From contig QXCQ01000091.1 in the NCBI GenBank assembly GCA_003576535.1, positions 48,448-112,447 of the forward strand: 64,000 nucleotides of DNA, given 5' to 3'. Under the pieces are notes generated by a model that had not been told where the DNA came from, did not search any database, and was given only the letters and a program-made list of their open reading frames with translations. The translations under genes and the position numbers were made by a program. Shown one piece after another: positions 44,260-53,976 of this stretch. Every line of letters starts with the position of its first letter. Position 1 is the stretch's first letter. The DNA is from Nakamurella silvestris. GTDB taxonomy: Bacteria; Actinomycetota; Actinomycetes; Mycobacteriales; Nakamurellaceae.

Positions 44260-45204
44260 TCAGCCGCCCACCACCGGTGCGCAGGCCACGAAGCCGGGAA
44301 GGACGAGTCCGAGGGCGAGATCGACGGTCCGGCCGCCCACCTTCCACGAAGCCCCGGCGGTCCGGTCCCCGTTGGCCCGCAGCACTGCGGGCACGTCCGC
44401 CTCGGGAACGACCTGGCAGTCGGATCCGGGCTTCACCGACGGCCAGGCGGGCACCGCGGTCCCCTCGGTGACGGTCGACGACGGGTTCACCGTCAGTTGG
44501 TCCGGCGTCCAGTCGCCCGTCCGCTGGAACCCGGCCGTCAGGTCGTCGTAGATCTGCTGGACGGCCGCGCGGGCGGCCACCTGATCGGCGGGGACGTCGA
44601 CGTCCAGCCCCAGCGCGTAGACCGAGGCAACCTGTGTGACGTCTCCTTCCGCGAGGGAGATGAAGGCCGTCCCGGCGTCCATCACATTCGTCAGCCGCAG
44701 GTCCACCCCGGCAAGGCCCTGGTCGTGGAACCTGCTGATCGCCGCGGCCACCACCCGCCGCTGGATCCATCCGGTCGAGACCGTGGGCACCGATTCGCAG
44801 TGGGCCCCGATCCCGTCCTCCACCTGCAGCACGCTGAAATCGCTGTAGACGACCAGCTGCGGGACCAGGGTTCCCCGGGTGTCGCAGTACAGGCCCGGAC
44901 CCGAGGTCAGCCACAGCAGCGGCGTCGCTCCCGGCCGGGGTCCGTCCGTCGGCGGCGGGGTGGCATCGGAACCGGTCCCCACGGTCGGCGGGACCAGGGT
45001 GGGCTGATCCGTCGGCGGGACGCCGGTCGGCGGCACAGCGGTCGGCGGCACAGCGGTCCCCGTCGCCGGAACCGTCCCGGCAACCGTCGTGCCGATGGGC
45101 ACCGAGGTCCCCGCCCCTGCCTGTGGGGAGCCGCAGCCGGCGAGCAGCAGCACCCCTATCACCCCTGCGGCCAGCGCGGACGTCACCCGGAATGTTGTTG
45201 TCAT
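44260..45204 (-). CDS. Lipoprotein of unknown family, paralogue 2
   Basis: This 314-aa lipoprotein (lipobox VLLLAGC) has a linker of PPTAVPPTGVPPTDQPT repeats to about residue 85. The domain shared with the neighbouring gene follows: PLLWLTSGPGLYCDTRGTLVPQLVVYSDFSVLQ, FHDQGLAGVDLRL, and WPSVKPGSDCQ ... WKVGGRTVDLALGLVLPGFVACA. Four matching Cys suggest conserved disulfides. The pair is 48 bp apart and probably one operon. Function is unknown. Confidence 0.82.
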   Translation of the reverse strand: MTTTFRVTSALAAGVIGVLLLAGCGSPQAGAGTSVPIGTTVAGTVPATGTAVPPTAVPPTGVPPTDQPTLVPPTVGTGSDATPPPTDGPRPGATPLLWLTSGPGLYCDTRGTLVPQLVVYSDFSVLQVEDGIGAHCESVPTVSTGWIQRRVVAAAISRFHDQGLAGVDLRLTNVMDAGTAFISLAEGDVTQVASVYALGLDVDVPADQVAARAAVQQIYDDLTAGFQRTGDWTPDQLTVNPSSTVTEGTAVPAWPSVKPGSDCQVVPEADVPAVLRANGDRTAGASWKVGGRTVDLALGLVLPGFVACAPVVGG

Positions 45205-45239
45205 GGAGGTTGGACGACGGTTTCAGGCAGAAAGTTGCA

Positions 45240-46535
45240 TCATTTTCGAACTCGGGCCCGGATCCGCCCGGAGCGGCGCACCCGCGGTTGGGGTGTCCGG
45301 GTCTCCGGCGCGAGGAACCAGGGCACCGTGCTCAGCACCACCACCACCGCGGTCACCCCGAAGGCCAGACCGAATCCGGAGTGGTCGACCAGCACCCCGG
45401 CCAGGATCGGCCCGAGAACGGAACCGATGTCCCCGGCCATCTGGAAGACCGCCAGCACCGGACCGGCACCCTTGTCCCCCACCACGTCGGCGACGGCCGC
45501 CTGCTGGCCCGGGGTGATCAGCCCCGAACCGAGGCCGCCGACGAGACAGGCGACCAGGAGTTCCCAGACCGATCCGGAGATCCCGATCCAGGCCGTGGCC
45601 GCAGCGGAGACCACGAGTCCTGCCAACACCCCGATCCGGCGACCGTACTGGTCGGCCCATTTCCCGGCGAACGGCAGCACCACGGCGTTGCCGACGGCGA
45701 ACACCGTCAGGGCCACTCCGGACATGGACGTCTCCGCGGCGAGGATCTGCACCACGAACAGCGGCAGCATCGCCACCCGGACGCCGAAGACCGCCCAGCC
45801 GACGGCGAAGTTGGAGGTCAGGGCCGCACGGTAGGTGGGATTGCCGAGGGCCTGGCGCAGGGTCATCTCGTTCGCCTTGCCGCTGACCTGGCGCGGAGCC
45901 AACTGCCCTCGGCCGAGCAGGAGCTGGACCACGACGATGGCGACCCCGAGCAGCGCGGCGTAGGCCAGGAACGGTGCCCGGATCGAGAAGCTGATCAACA
46001 GCCCCCCGAAGAGCGGCCCGGTGATGGTGCCGATCAGGAACCCCGAGGAGTAGACGGCGGAGGCCCGTCCGCGCAGCACCGCCGGGGTGACCCGGACCAG
46101 GAGCGCGAAACTGGAGATGGTGAACAGGGTGGACCCGATACCGCCCAGACCACGGGTGATCAGCAACCAGGTGTAGGTGTTCGAGTAGGCGACGCCCACA
46201 CTCGACAGGGCCACGATCGCCAGACCGGCCAGGTAGACCGGACGTTCCGACATCACCTTGAGCAGTCGGCCGCCCAACGGGGCGAAGATCAGCCGGGTGA
46301 AGGCGAACGCGGAGATGACGACCGACACCGCGGTGGCGCTGACCCCGAAGCTGCTGGCGAAGGTCGGCAGCGCCGGGGCCACCAGGCCGAATCCGACCGC
46401 GACGATGAACCCGGCGGCGACCAGGACCCAAACCTCCCGTGGCATCACCGCCTTCGGCGGATCCTCCGCAGGCAGGCCGGGGTCAGCGGGAACGTCAGTG
46501 GGGTCGATCGTCGGTTCGGGGAGCTTGTCGGGCAC
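45240..46535 (-). CDS. MFS transporter
   Basis: This 431-aa protein with twelve predicted membrane helices has GFGLVAPALPTFASSFGVS, the motif-A-like RLIFAPLGGRLL between helices 2 and 3, RGLGGIGST and AGKWADQYGRRIG. It resembles drug/H+ antiporters (DHA1). Its GTG start lies 5 nt from the smpB stop, so it is translationally coupled to smpB. A link to trans-translation is not implied. Confidence 0.87.
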   Translation of the reverse strand: MPDKLPEPTIDPTDVPADPGLPAEDPPKAVMPREVWVLVAAGFIVAVGFGLVAPALPTFASSFGVSATAVSVVISAFAFTRLIFAPLGGRLLKVMSERPVYLAGLAIVALSSVGVAYSNTYTWLLITRGLGGIGSTLFTISSFALLVRVTPAVLRGRASAVYSSGFLIGTITGPLFGGLLISFSIRAPFLAYAALLGVAIVVVQLLLGRGQLAPRQVSGKANEMTLRQALGNPTYRAALTSNFAVGWAVFGVRVAMLPLFVVQILAAETSMSGVALTVFAVGNAVVLPFAGKWADQYGRRIGVLAGLVVSAAATAWIGISGSVWELLVACLVGGLGSGLITPGQQAAVADVVGDKGAGPVLAVFQMAGDIGSVLGPILAGVLVDHSGFGLAFGVTAVVVVLSTVPWFLAPETRTPQPRVRRSGRIRARVRK

Positions 46536-46540
46536 CCGGG

Positions 46541-47017
46541 TCAGTCGATTCCCTTGAACCGGCGGCCGGCAGCCCTGGCGAGCTCCCGATCGGCATCACG
46601 TTTGGCCAGGTCCTGACGCTTGTCCCAGGTCTTCTTGCCGCGGGCCAGACCGATCTCGACCTTGGCCCTGCCGTCCTTGAAGTACAGCTTCAACGGGACG
46701 AGGGAGAATCCGCTCTCCCGGGTGGTGACCTGGATCTTCGCGATCTCCTGGCGGTGCAGGAGCAGCTTGCGCGGACGTCGGGCGGCGTGGTTGGTCCACG
46801 TGCCTTGCAGGTACTCGGAGATGTGCACCTTGTGCAGCCACACCTCGTTGTCGGTGATCGTGGCGAAGCCGTCGATCAACGAGGCCCGGCCCTCCCGCAG
46901 GGACTTCACCTCGGTACCCGTGAGGACCATCCCGGCCTCGTAGGTCTCCAGGATGGTGTATTCGTGCCGCGCCTTCTTGTTCTGGGCGATCGGCTTCGTT
47001 CCGGTTTCTTTTGGCAT
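46541..47017 (-). CDS. smpB: SsrA-binding protein
   Basis: This 158-aa protein has the complete SmpB core: [74 protein letters not shown], and a C-terminal basic tail ([30 protein letters not shown]). It brings tmRNA to stalled ribosomes. A TAGCCT box sits 9 nt upstream. It follows ftsEX and precedes ssrA on the same strand. Confidence 0.96.
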   Translation of the reverse strand: MPKETGTKPIAQNKKARHEYTILETYEAGMVLTGTEVKSLREGRASLIDGFATITDNEVWLHKVHISEYLQGTWTNHAARRPRKLLLHRQEIAKIQVTTRESGFSLVPLKLYFKDGRAKVEIGLARGKKTWDKRQDLAKRDADRELARAAGRRFKGID

Positions 47018-47097
47018 AGCTGTTCCAGGCTATCCGTCCCCGCCACCCAATATCGACCCGGCGGGTCGGAGGCGGCGGGAACGGACGCCCGCGGAAC

Positions 47098-48000
47098 TCA
47101 GATCCGGACGTACAGCCGGAGGGTGACGTAGGCGGACACGGCAGCCAGGACGGCACCGGCACCACCCAGGATCGGTGCCACGGTGACGAGATCGGCGGTG
47201 CTGACGGCCGGCAGGATGCCCGAGCGGAAGAGCGCCCCGAGGGTCCGGTCCAGCACGAAGGTCTTCACCGCGAAGAGCCCGCCGACGGCGATGGCGGCAC
47301 CGATCAGACCGGCGACCACCGCCTCTATCAGGAACGGGAGCTGCGTTCTCCACCGTGAGGCGCCGACCAACCGCATGATCTCGGTCTCGGTGCGTCTGGT
47401 GTAGGCCGCGATCTGGACCATGTTGGATATCAGCAGGAAGGCCGCTGCCGCCTGGATCACCGCCAGGATGATGGTGGCGTTACGCATCCCGTTGAGGACG
47501 ACGAAGAGCCGCTCGAGGAAGGCGGCCTGGTCCTGGATCGAGCCGACCCCTTGCCGGTCCCCGTACTGCTGGGTGATCACCTCGAACCGCTGCGGGTCGT
47601 AGAGCTTGATGTGGAACGACGCCTGCAGCGCGTCGGCGGTGGCGATCTCCAGCATGGCCGGCTGGTTGGCGAACTGCTTCTTGTACCGTTCGTACGCCTG
47701 TTCCTGGGACTCGAAGTAGACCTCCGAGATCTCCGGGTTCGCCTGCAGCTCGGTGAGCAGACCCGAACACAGCGGTTGGAGGCAGTTCGGATCCTCCTTC
47801 GACTGATCGGCGGTCAGGTAGATCAGGATCTCCACCTTGTCGCCGTAGATGGCTTTGGTGTCATCCGTCATCTTGACGATCAACAGGCCCAGGCCCAGCA
47901 GGCCGAGCGAGATCCCGGTGGTCAGGATCATGGCGATGGTCATGGTGACATTTCGGCGAAGGCCGGTGGCGACCTCGCTGAATACATATCCGGCGCGCAA
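47098..48000 (-). CDS. ftsX: Cell-division protein FtsX
   Basis: This 300-aa protein has a first membrane segment (about 20-42), an extracytoplasmic loop with two Cys in NCLQPLCSGLL, and three C-terminal membrane segments around LNGMRNATIILAVIQAAAAFLLISN, RRTETEIMRLVGASRW and the end. With FtsE it controls peptidoglycan hydrolases at division; in Actinobacteria the loop binds RipC-type hydrolases. The start is TTG with GAGAGGAC upstream, 36 bp after ftsE. Confidence 0.94.
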   Translation of the reverse strand: MRAGYVFSEVATGLRRNVTMTIAMILTTGISLGLLGLGLLIVKMTDDTKAIYGDKVEILIYLTADQSKEDPNCLQPLCSGLLTELQANPEISEVYFESQEQAYERYKKQFANQPAMLEIATADALQASFHIKLYDPQRFEVITQQYGDRQGVGSIQDQAAFLERLFVVLNGMRNATIILAVIQAAAAFLLISNMVQIAAYTRRTETEIMRLVGASRWRTQLPFLIEAVVAGLIGAAIAVGGLFAVKTFVLDRTLGALFRSGILPAVSTADLVTVAPILGGAGAVLAAVSAYVTLRLYVRI

Positions 48001-48036
48001 TTTAGTCCTCTCGAATCGACGTCAGGCAGGAGACGG

Positions 48037-48726
48037 TCAGCGACCGACGCCGTAGACGCCACGGGACTCGTCGCGAACGATCTTGCCCAGCTGGAGTTCG
48101 ATCACGCGGCGGCGCATCGAATCGACGATGTTGTTGTCGTGTGTTGCCATCAGCACCGTGGTGCCGGTGCGGTTGATCCGCTCGAGCAGCAACATGATGT
48201 CGCCGCTGGTGTCGGGATCGAGGTTGCCGGTCGGCTCGTCGGCCAGCAGCAGCAACGGCCGGTTGACGAAGGCACGGGCGATGGCCACCCGCTGCTGCTC
48301 ACCGCCGGAGAGCTCGTGCGGCATCCGGTTGGCCTTGCCCTCGAGCCCGACGAGGTCCAGCACCTCGGGGACGACCTTCTTGATCACCGACCGCGGGCGG
48401 CCGATCACCTCGAGGGCGAAGGCGATGTTCTGGTCGACCGTCTTGTTCTGCAGGAGCCGGAAGTCCTGGAACACACAGCCGAGGCTGCGACGGTGGGCCG
48501 GGACCTTGGACCGGCGCATCTTTCCGAGGTTGTGCCCGGCGACGACGATCTCACCCTTGGAAGGTGATTCCTCGCGCAGGAGCATCCGCAAGAATGTGGA
48601 CTTACCGGAACCGGAGGGGCCGATGAGGAACGAGAATTCTCCCTTTTCGACATCCAAGGACACATCGTCCAAGGCGGGCCGGGTAGAGGTCTTGTAGGAC
48701 TTCGACACATGAGACAGGTGGATCAC
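48037..48726 (-). CDS. ftsE: Cell-division ATP-binding protein FtsE
   Basis: This 229-aa ABC ATPase has Walker [10 protein letters not shown], the signature [15 protein letters not shown], Walker [13 protein letters not shown], and an H-loop in LMATHD. Partner of FtsX. The GTG start ([11 protein letters not shown]) is preceded by TAGAGT 7 nt upstream, so a leaderless message is likely. Confidence 0.95.
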   Translation of the reverse strand: MIHLSHVSKSYKTSTRPALDDVSLDVEKGEFSFLIGPSGSGKSTFLRMLLREESPSKGEIVVAGHNLGKMRRSKVPAHRRSLGCVFQDFRLLQNKTVDQNIAFALEVIGRPRSVIKKVVPEVLDLVGLEGKANRMPHELSGGEQQRVAIARAFVNRPLLLLADEPTGNLDPDTSGDIMLLLERINRTGTTVLMATHDNNIVDSMRRRVIELQLGKIVRDESRGVYGVGR

Positions 48727-48733
48727 CCGGCAG

Positions 48734-48739
48734 ACTCTA
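48734..48739 (-). promoter_or_regulatory. Candidate -10 box of ftsE (leaderless)
   Basis: On the minus strand TAGAGT ends 7 nt before the ftsE GTG. It would drive ftsE-ftsX. Confidence 0.45.
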
Positions 48740-48801
48740 CCTTGGGCAGCGTTATCCGGGCGTGATCTGATTCCCGGCGCGGCCGTTGCTGTCTGCGCTG
48801 A

Positions 48802-49602
48802 TCAGCTGCCGGTGGTCAGGGCCCGCAGCACCTCGGCGTGCAGGTGCGAGTTGGTGACGAGGGCGCTGGCAGTTGCCGGTCCGGCCGCCCCGCCGTCGAT
48901 GCCGGTGAACGTTCCGCCGGCTTCCCGGACGATCGGGACCAGGGCCGCGACGTCCCACAGGTTGAGCTCCGGTTCGGTCGCGATGTCGGCGGCGCCCTCG
49001 GCGACGAGCATGTAGGAGTAGAAGTCGCCGTAGCCGCGGGTCCGCCAGCACCGGCGGGTCAGACCGACGAACTCCTCCAGCTTGCCGATCGCCTCCCACT
49101 CGGACAGGTCGGAGTAGCTCAGCGAGGCGTCCTCCAAGGCGCTCACCCCGGACACGGCGATCCGGCGGGCCGGACCGCCCTGGAAGGTGCTGAACGCACC
49201 GGAACCAGTCGCCGCCCACCACCGCCGGGACAGGGCCGGGGCGGAGACCACACCGACGACGATCTCGTCACCGTCGAACAGGGCGATCAGGGTGGCCCAG
49301 ACGGGTACCCCCCGGACGAAGTTCTTGGTGCCGTCGATCGGGTCGACGACCCACCGCCGGGGTCGGGCCGACTCGCCGACCGCCGAGGCCCCGTACTCCT
49401 CACCGATGACGGCGTCCCCCGGCCGTTCGGCCTCGAGCACGGCGCGGATGGCCCGTTCCACCGCGAGATCGGCGTCCGAGACCGGCGTCAGGTCCGGCTT
49501 GGACTCGATCTTGAGATCGGCGGAACCGAAACGGTCCAGGCTGATCCGGTCGGCCTCGTCGGCCAGTCGCAGGGCCAGGGTCAAATCCTCGGCGTTGGTC
49601 AC
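48802..49602 (-). CDS. hisN: Histidinol-phosphatase, inositol monophosphatase family
   Basis: This 266-aa metal-dependent phosphatase has the IMPase motifs GEEYGAS, WVVDPIDGTKNFVRGVPVWATLIAL and the C-terminal LNLWDVAALVPIVREAGGTFTGIDG. The WWAATGSGAF, YSDLSEW and RTRGYGDFYSYMLVAEG sequences match the actinobacterial HisN subgroup. It dephosphorylates histidinol phosphate; related inositol phosphatase activity cannot be excluded. The GTG start is probably leaderless. Confidence 0.88.
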   Translation of the reverse strand: MTNAEDLTLALRLADEADRISLDRFGSADLKIESKPDLTPVSDADLAVERAIRAVLEAERPGDAVIGEEYGASAVGESARPRRWVVDPIDGTKNFVRGVPVWATLIALFDGDEIVVGVVSAPALSRRWWAATGSGAFSTFQGGPARRIAVSGVSALEDASLSYSDLSEWEAIGKLEEFVGLTRRCWRTRGYGDFYSYMLVAEGAADIATEPELNLWDVAALVPIVREAGGTFTGIDGGAAGPATASALVTNSHLHAEVLRALTTGS

Positions 49603-49608
49603 GGGCCA

Positions 49609-49614
49609 AGAATA
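49609..49614 (-). promoter_or_regulatory. Candidate -10 box of hisN (leaderless)
   Basis: On the minus strand TATTCT ends 6 nt before the hisN GTG. Confidence 0.45.
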
Positions 49615-49731
49615 GGGCCCCGCCCGCGGCACCGCGGAGCAGCACGCCCCCGGTCCCCCCGTGCCGACCTCCGATGGGCCATGATGGCCGGAAGAACATG
49701 GCAGTCCGGACCGGTCCCAGGGGGTTGGTGG

Positions 49732-51495
49732 ATGGTTGCGCAGCGTCGTGCAACTGCATCACGATCGGCGCTGCCCGCTGCCCTGATCACGGCGACCTGG
49801 TTGTTCACCGGGTGCACGACCCCCACCGACATCTCCGGGTCCACCGGAGCCGGCACCACCCGGGCCGCCTCCTCGGCCGCCTCGTCGGTCCCGACCCGCA
49901 GCACCCCCGTCACCGCCGACCCGACCACGCCGAGTTCGGCTCCGACCGTGCCGACGGAGACCGGGGTCGTCACCCCGCGGGAACCCGGGATCACCCGCAG
50001 CTTCGGCGGGCCGGGTTCGAAGGTGGTCCGCACCGACTTCTCCGATGCCCAGACCGTGTTCTGGGACTGGGGAGGTGACGAGCGTTCGGGGAAGAGTGCC
50101 GACGGCACCCGTTGGTACCGGTTCGCCGATGGTTCGGAGTCCTTCTGGACCGACGTCGGGAACGTCTACACCGCCCTCGACGGGACCAAGTCCCTCTGCG
50201 CCTGGAGCGGACCCTGCGCCGACCTTCCCGGCGGCTGGCCGCGGGCCATCGATCGCCACCACCCCGCCGTCGCGGCGCAGGTGCTGGGCGGACGGATCAC
50301 CGGCGACCCGCACATCCAGACCCAGGACGGCACGGCCTTCTCCACCCAGTTGGTCGGCGAGTTCGTGGCCAGGGAGGGCGATGACGGCCACGACATCCAG
50401 GTCCGGACCGTGCCGATGCCCGGACGGACCGATGTCTCCCTCGTCGGGGCCGTCGCCGTCTCCACCGGTGACCATCGGATCACGGTGACGAGCCATCCGA
50501 CGGTGGAGGTCCGGATCGACGGGAAACTGCAGAAGCCGCCGGAGGAGTTCACCCAGGTGGACCTGTCCGACGACGCGACCGTCGGGGTGTGGGCCGCCGG
50601 CTCGCGGGAGGACATGAGCCAACGGTTGTTCACGGTCGCCGTGCTCTGGCCGGACCTGTCAGATGTGCACCTGTTCGTCTCACCGGTCTACGGGATCACG
50701 ATGGCCACCCAGTGGCCCGAAGGCAGCTCCGCCCGGGGCCTGCTGGGCGACGCGAACGGCGAGGTCGCCGACGATCTGACCATCCGGGGCGGTGCGCTGA
50801 CCCTGAACAGCGAGATCTTCGCCGAGTCCTGGCGGATCGCCGCCGAGGAGTCCCTGTTCGACTACCGCGACGGCGAGAACACCGAGACCTGGACCCAGCT
50901 GGCCTTCCCGTTCACCGATGCGGCGGCGATCGCCGGGGTGCGCAGGGAGGCCGAGCAGTCCTGTGCAGCCATCGGCAGCTCGAACCGGCACGCGCTGGAC
51001 GCCTGCATCTTCGACGTCTCGGTCACCGGGGATCCTGGTTTCGTGCTCGGCCATCACCTCCTGGCCGATGTCGCCAAGGGGTACCAACGGGACCTGCGCC
51101 TGGCCTCCTGGCTCGACCAGCAGACCGGCAACTTCCCGGGGGCCGATCTCAGCCTCACCCAGGAGGACATCGCCGGAGCCCGTTCGTTGGCCGACGACGG
51201 GAGGGTCGACATCACCGTGAAGGCGGGACGATCCCACACCGTGACGTTCACCGTCGACGCACGGACCACCGTCCGGATCGCGGGCAACGACACCAGCTGC
51301 CTGGAGCAGCCCATCGGGGTCGGTGAAGCCGGCTACCAATTGTTCCGGGCCGACGGGACCCCGGTCTCGGCAGCCTGGTCGCCGTGCAGCGAAGGGTTGG
51401 GCACGCAGGTGCCGCCGGGTGAGTACTACCTCAAGTTCGCCGGTGCCGACGCCGGGAACCGCACCGACTTCGATGTGACGGTGCACCTCGGTTGA
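49732..51495 (+). CDS. Lipoprotein with von Willebrand D-like domain
   Basis: This 587-aa lipoprotein (lipobox TWLFTGC) has a Ser/Thr/Pro linker (about 25-85) and a VWD-like domain. GGRITGDPHIQTQDGTAFSTQLVGEFVA (about 181-208) is the vWF type D signature. It is followed by DVSLVGAVAVST and ARGLLGDANGEVADDL, the second hallmark of the fold. The C-terminal region (about 490-587) is beta-rich with two Cys. An adhesive or ligand-binding surface role is inferred. An AGGGGG box supports the ATG. Confidence 0.82.
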   Translation: MVAQRRATASRSALPAALITATWLFTGCTTPTDISGSTGAGTTRAASSAASSVPTRSTPVTADPTTPSSAPTVPTETGVVTPREPGITRSFGGPGSKVVRTDFSDAQTVFWDWGGDERSGKSADGTRWYRFADGSESFWTDVGNVYTALDGTKSLCAWSGPCADLPGGWPRAIDRHHPAVAAQVLGGRITGDPHIQTQDGTAFSTQLVGEFVAREGDDGHDIQVRTVPMPGRTDVSLVGAVAVSTGDHRITVTSHPTVEVRIDGKLQKPPEEFTQVDLSDDATVGVWAAGSREDMSQRLFTVAVLWPDLSDVHLFVSPVYGITMATQWPEGSSARGLLGDANGEVADDLTIRGGALTLNSEIFAESWRIAAEESLFDYRDGENTETWTQLAFPFTDAAAIAGVRREAEQSCAAIGSSNRHALDACIFDVSVTGDPGFVLGHHLLADVAKGYQRDLRLASWLDQQTGNFPGADLSLTQEDIAGARSLADDGRVDITVKAGRSHTVTFTVDARTTVRIAGNDTSCLEQPIGVGEAGYQLFRADGTPVSAAWSPCSEGLGTQVPPGEYYLKFAGADAGNRTDFDVTVHLG

Positions 51496-51626
51496 TCTCC
51501 CCGGACCGGCGGAACACGGCAACGGAGCCCAACACAGCGTGTGCGGGAGCGTTACACACTCTGTGAGTGAGCTATCACTCCCCCAATTTGCTGCTGAGCA
51601 GACACCGTGACCAGGATAGTGGAGTG

Positions 51627-52994
51627 ATGGACACCGCCAGGCGTTTTCGATGGGTGACCTCGTGGGCACATCGTGACCTGCGTCAACTCCCCCAGGCGCA
51701 GCGTCGGAAGGCCCTGTTGACCGGGGTGGCGATCCTTCTCGCGGTGATCGTTTTCTGCTTCACCGTGTACCAGTTGTTCATGGCGCACCACAGCCAGTTC
51801 GATCTGAAGATCTACTTCAATGCGATCAACATGTGGACCGACGGCGGGAATCTCTACGACTACGCGCAGCCTGATCCGGTCAACGGAATGCTGGGATTCA
51901 CCTATCCGCCGGCGGCTGCACTGTTCATGTCACCGATGGGTTCAATGGCTTTGACCACCGTGGTGGTGCTGACATTCCTGGCCATCATGTCGGCGACCGT
52001 CGTGTGGGTCGCCATCCTGCTCCGCGAACGACTCTCGTTGCCGCGCCCGCAGTTCCTGTTGGTCGTCGGGATGGTCACCGCCGTTGCCTTCTGCTTCCAG
52101 CCGATGGCGCAGAACATTTCATTCGGTCAGATCAACATCTTCCTCGCCCTCCTGATATCGATCGACCTCCTGGTCCTGGATCGACGCAACAGCCGCTGGA
52201 CCGGTATCGGAATCGGTATTGCCATGGCGGTGAAGGTGATTCCGGGAATCTTCCTGATCTACCTGATCGCCGCGCGGCGTTGGCGCGCCCTCGCCGTCGC
52301 CCTCGGCTCGGCCGCGGCCGTCACACTGTTCGCCGCGATCTTCGAGCCGAAGGAAACCTGGCAGTACTTCAGTTCCCTGTTGTGGGAATCGAGTCGGGTC
52401 GGCGTTCCCGACAACACGAGCAACCAATCGTTGAACGGGATCATCGCCCGCATCTGGGCGCCGTTGCCGCCCGACCGGATGGTGTGGGTACTGCTGTCGG
52501 CGGCCGTACTGGTGCTGACCTACCGCCGGGCCCGGGTCGCGCTGTCGGCCGGCGACCGCCTGGCCGCGATGACCCTGTTCGGGCTGCTCGGAGTGCTCGT
52601 GAGCCCCGTCAGCTGGATCCATCACGCGGTCTGGGTTCTGCCCTGTGGGCTCGTGCTGGTCTCGTCCCTCTGGGCGAACCGGCCGATGTCCCTCGGATCC
52701 CCGACCCACCTGGCCCTTCAACCTCCGCGCTCGCCCAAGGAGGTCACCCGGTGGTGGTACCTCCTGGCATTCACGGTGGTCGGAGTGTTGGTCTGGTACT
52801 TCGACACCCGCTCGTTCTTCGGTCTCCGCGGGAGCGATTACACCGGGGCAGGTCCGATCGCCATCATCGGCGGCAGTCTGCAGACGATCTGGATGGTCGT
52901 CGCGGTCGCCGTCCTGCCGATCCGCCGCCGGGGGCTGCGCCCGCAGGCCGAGGTCCCCCGTCTGGTGGGCGAACCGTCGGTCGAGCGAACGTAG
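51627..52994 (+). CDS. GT87-family membrane mannosyltransferase-like protein
   Basis: This 455-aa protein has about ten membrane helices. It has the DUF2029/GT87 features: an early acidic loop motif (QFDLKIYFNAINMWTDGGNLYDY), FTYPPAAALFMSPM, ISFGQINIFLALLISIDLLVLDRR, and KVIPGIFLIYLIAARRW. These enzymes use polyprenyl-phosphate sugars to build mannan or arabinomannan outside the membrane. The ATG at 51627 removes a polar upstream extension. Confidence 0.85.
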   Translation: MDTARRFRWVTSWAHRDLRQLPQAQRRKALLTGVAILLAVIVFCFTVYQLFMAHHSQFDLKIYFNAINMWTDGGNLYDYAQPDPVNGMLGFTYPPAAALFMSPMGSMALTTVVVLTFLAIMSATVVWVAILLRERLSLPRPQFLLVVGMVTAVAFCFQPMAQNISFGQINIFLALLISIDLLVLDRRNSRWTGIGIGIAMAVKVIPGIFLIYLIAARRWRALAVALGSAAAVTLFAAIFEPKETWQYFSSLLWESSRVGVPDNTSNQSLNGIIARIWAPLPPDRMVWVLLSAAVLVLTYRRARVALSAGDRLAAMTLFGLLGVLVSPVSWIHHAVWVLPCGLVLVSSLWANRPMSLGSPTHLALQPPRSPKEVTRWWYLLAFTVVGVLVWYFDTRSFFGLRGSDYTGAGPIAIIGGSLQTIWMVVAVAVLPIRRRGLRPQAEVPRLVGEPSVERT

Positions 52995-52998
52995 CCTT

Positions 52999-53970
52999 TC
53001 AGCCGGTGCGGGTCGAGAGGTTGAGATCGGCCAGCGCCGTGATCACCCGCTGCGGGTCCTCGGCGATCCGGTTCAGGACGTACAACCACCATTCCCCGCC
53101 GAAGATGACGTACTCGCGGGTTCGGTAGCCCTCCGTGTGCAGGCGATCCAGCAGTTCTGTGCCGAGTCCGAGGAGCATCTCGAACTCGACCCGGTCCGAC
53201 AGGAGTGCGTCCGGGTGCCGGGTGTTCAGCTCTTCGACCAGCTGTGTGACCAGAGAGTCGTCGTGGGTGGCGAAGGATACCCGGTGATCGGCGGACAGGA
53301 TCCGCCCGGCCAACGACAGGTAGGCAGCGACCATCTCCGGGCTGTCACGTACATGGGCGACGTCCTCGGCCTCCAGGAACGCGCCTTTGACCAGGCGGAT
53401 ACGGCCCGGCAGTTCGAGGAGCCGCTCGAGGTCGGCCGGGCTGCGGTGCAGTCTGGCCTGCAGGGTGATCCCCAGCCGCCCGATGTCGGCCGACAGCTCC
53501 TCGTAGATGTCCAGGACCAGATCCGTCCGGTCGGAGCCTTCCGCGGAGATCATCAACTCGGTGCCCGCCGATTCTGTGGCCGCGGCCAACCGACGAACAT
53601 GGGTGACGGCCAGGTCGCGGTCGACCAGGCTGCCCAGGTGTGACAGGTCGAAGGACAGGCTGCTGGGCAGGCCGGTCTGCACCACGGCACCGGCCACCTG
53701 CAGGAACACCTCGGCCTCGGAGTCGGCGAGCTCCTTCGAGCGGACGCTCTCACCCGCGTATTCGATGCTGGCCAGATGGCCGCGGCTCACCGCCTGACCG
53801 GCCACGCGAACCGCATCGTCCACGTCGTCGCCCGCCGAGTACCGCCTGGCCACCCGGGCGGCCAGCGGGGCGAGCGCCGGTGAACCCATCACCCGCCGTT
53901 TCAGGTCCTCGTCCAGCGCCCAGGCCCGCAGGGTGTCGGCCGCGATCTCGGTGTCGTTCCTGTCCGTCAT
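52999..53970 (-). CDS. Proline dehydrogenase
   Basis: This 323-aa monofunctional FAD enzyme of the beta/alpha-barrel PutA-N type shows SIEYAGESV, LSFDLSHLGSLVD, GITLQARLHRSPADLE, GRIRLVKGAFLEAEDVAH, FATHDDSLV and FEMLLGLG. It oxidises proline to pyrroline-5-carboxylate. No P5C dehydrogenase gene is adjacent, although actinobacterial copies are often paired. The ATG at 53970 follows a TACCTT box by 6 nt (leaderless); a long in-frame upstream extension was rejected. Confidence 0.88.
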   Translation of the reverse strand: MTDRNDTEIAADTLRAWALDEDLKRRVMGSPALAPLAARVARRYSAGDDVDDAVRVAGQAVSRGHLASIEYAGESVRSKELADSEAEVFLQVAGAVVQTGLPSSLSFDLSHLGSLVDRDLAVTHVRRLAAATESAGTELMISAEGSDRTDLVLDIYEELSADIGRLGITLQARLHRSPADLERLLELPGRIRLVKGAFLEAEDVAHVRDSPEMVAAYLSLAGRILSADHRVSFATHDDSLVTQLVEELNTRHPDALLSDRVEFEMLLGLGTELLDRLHTEGYRTREYVIFGGEWWLYVLNRIAEDPQRVITALADLNLSTRTG

Positions 53971-53976
53971 CCCTGC

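Noticed and set aside
43333..45834. An 833-aa open frame on the plus strand
   Set aside because: It is antisense to two lipoproteins and the MFS gene; Arg/His/Gly-rich without motifs.
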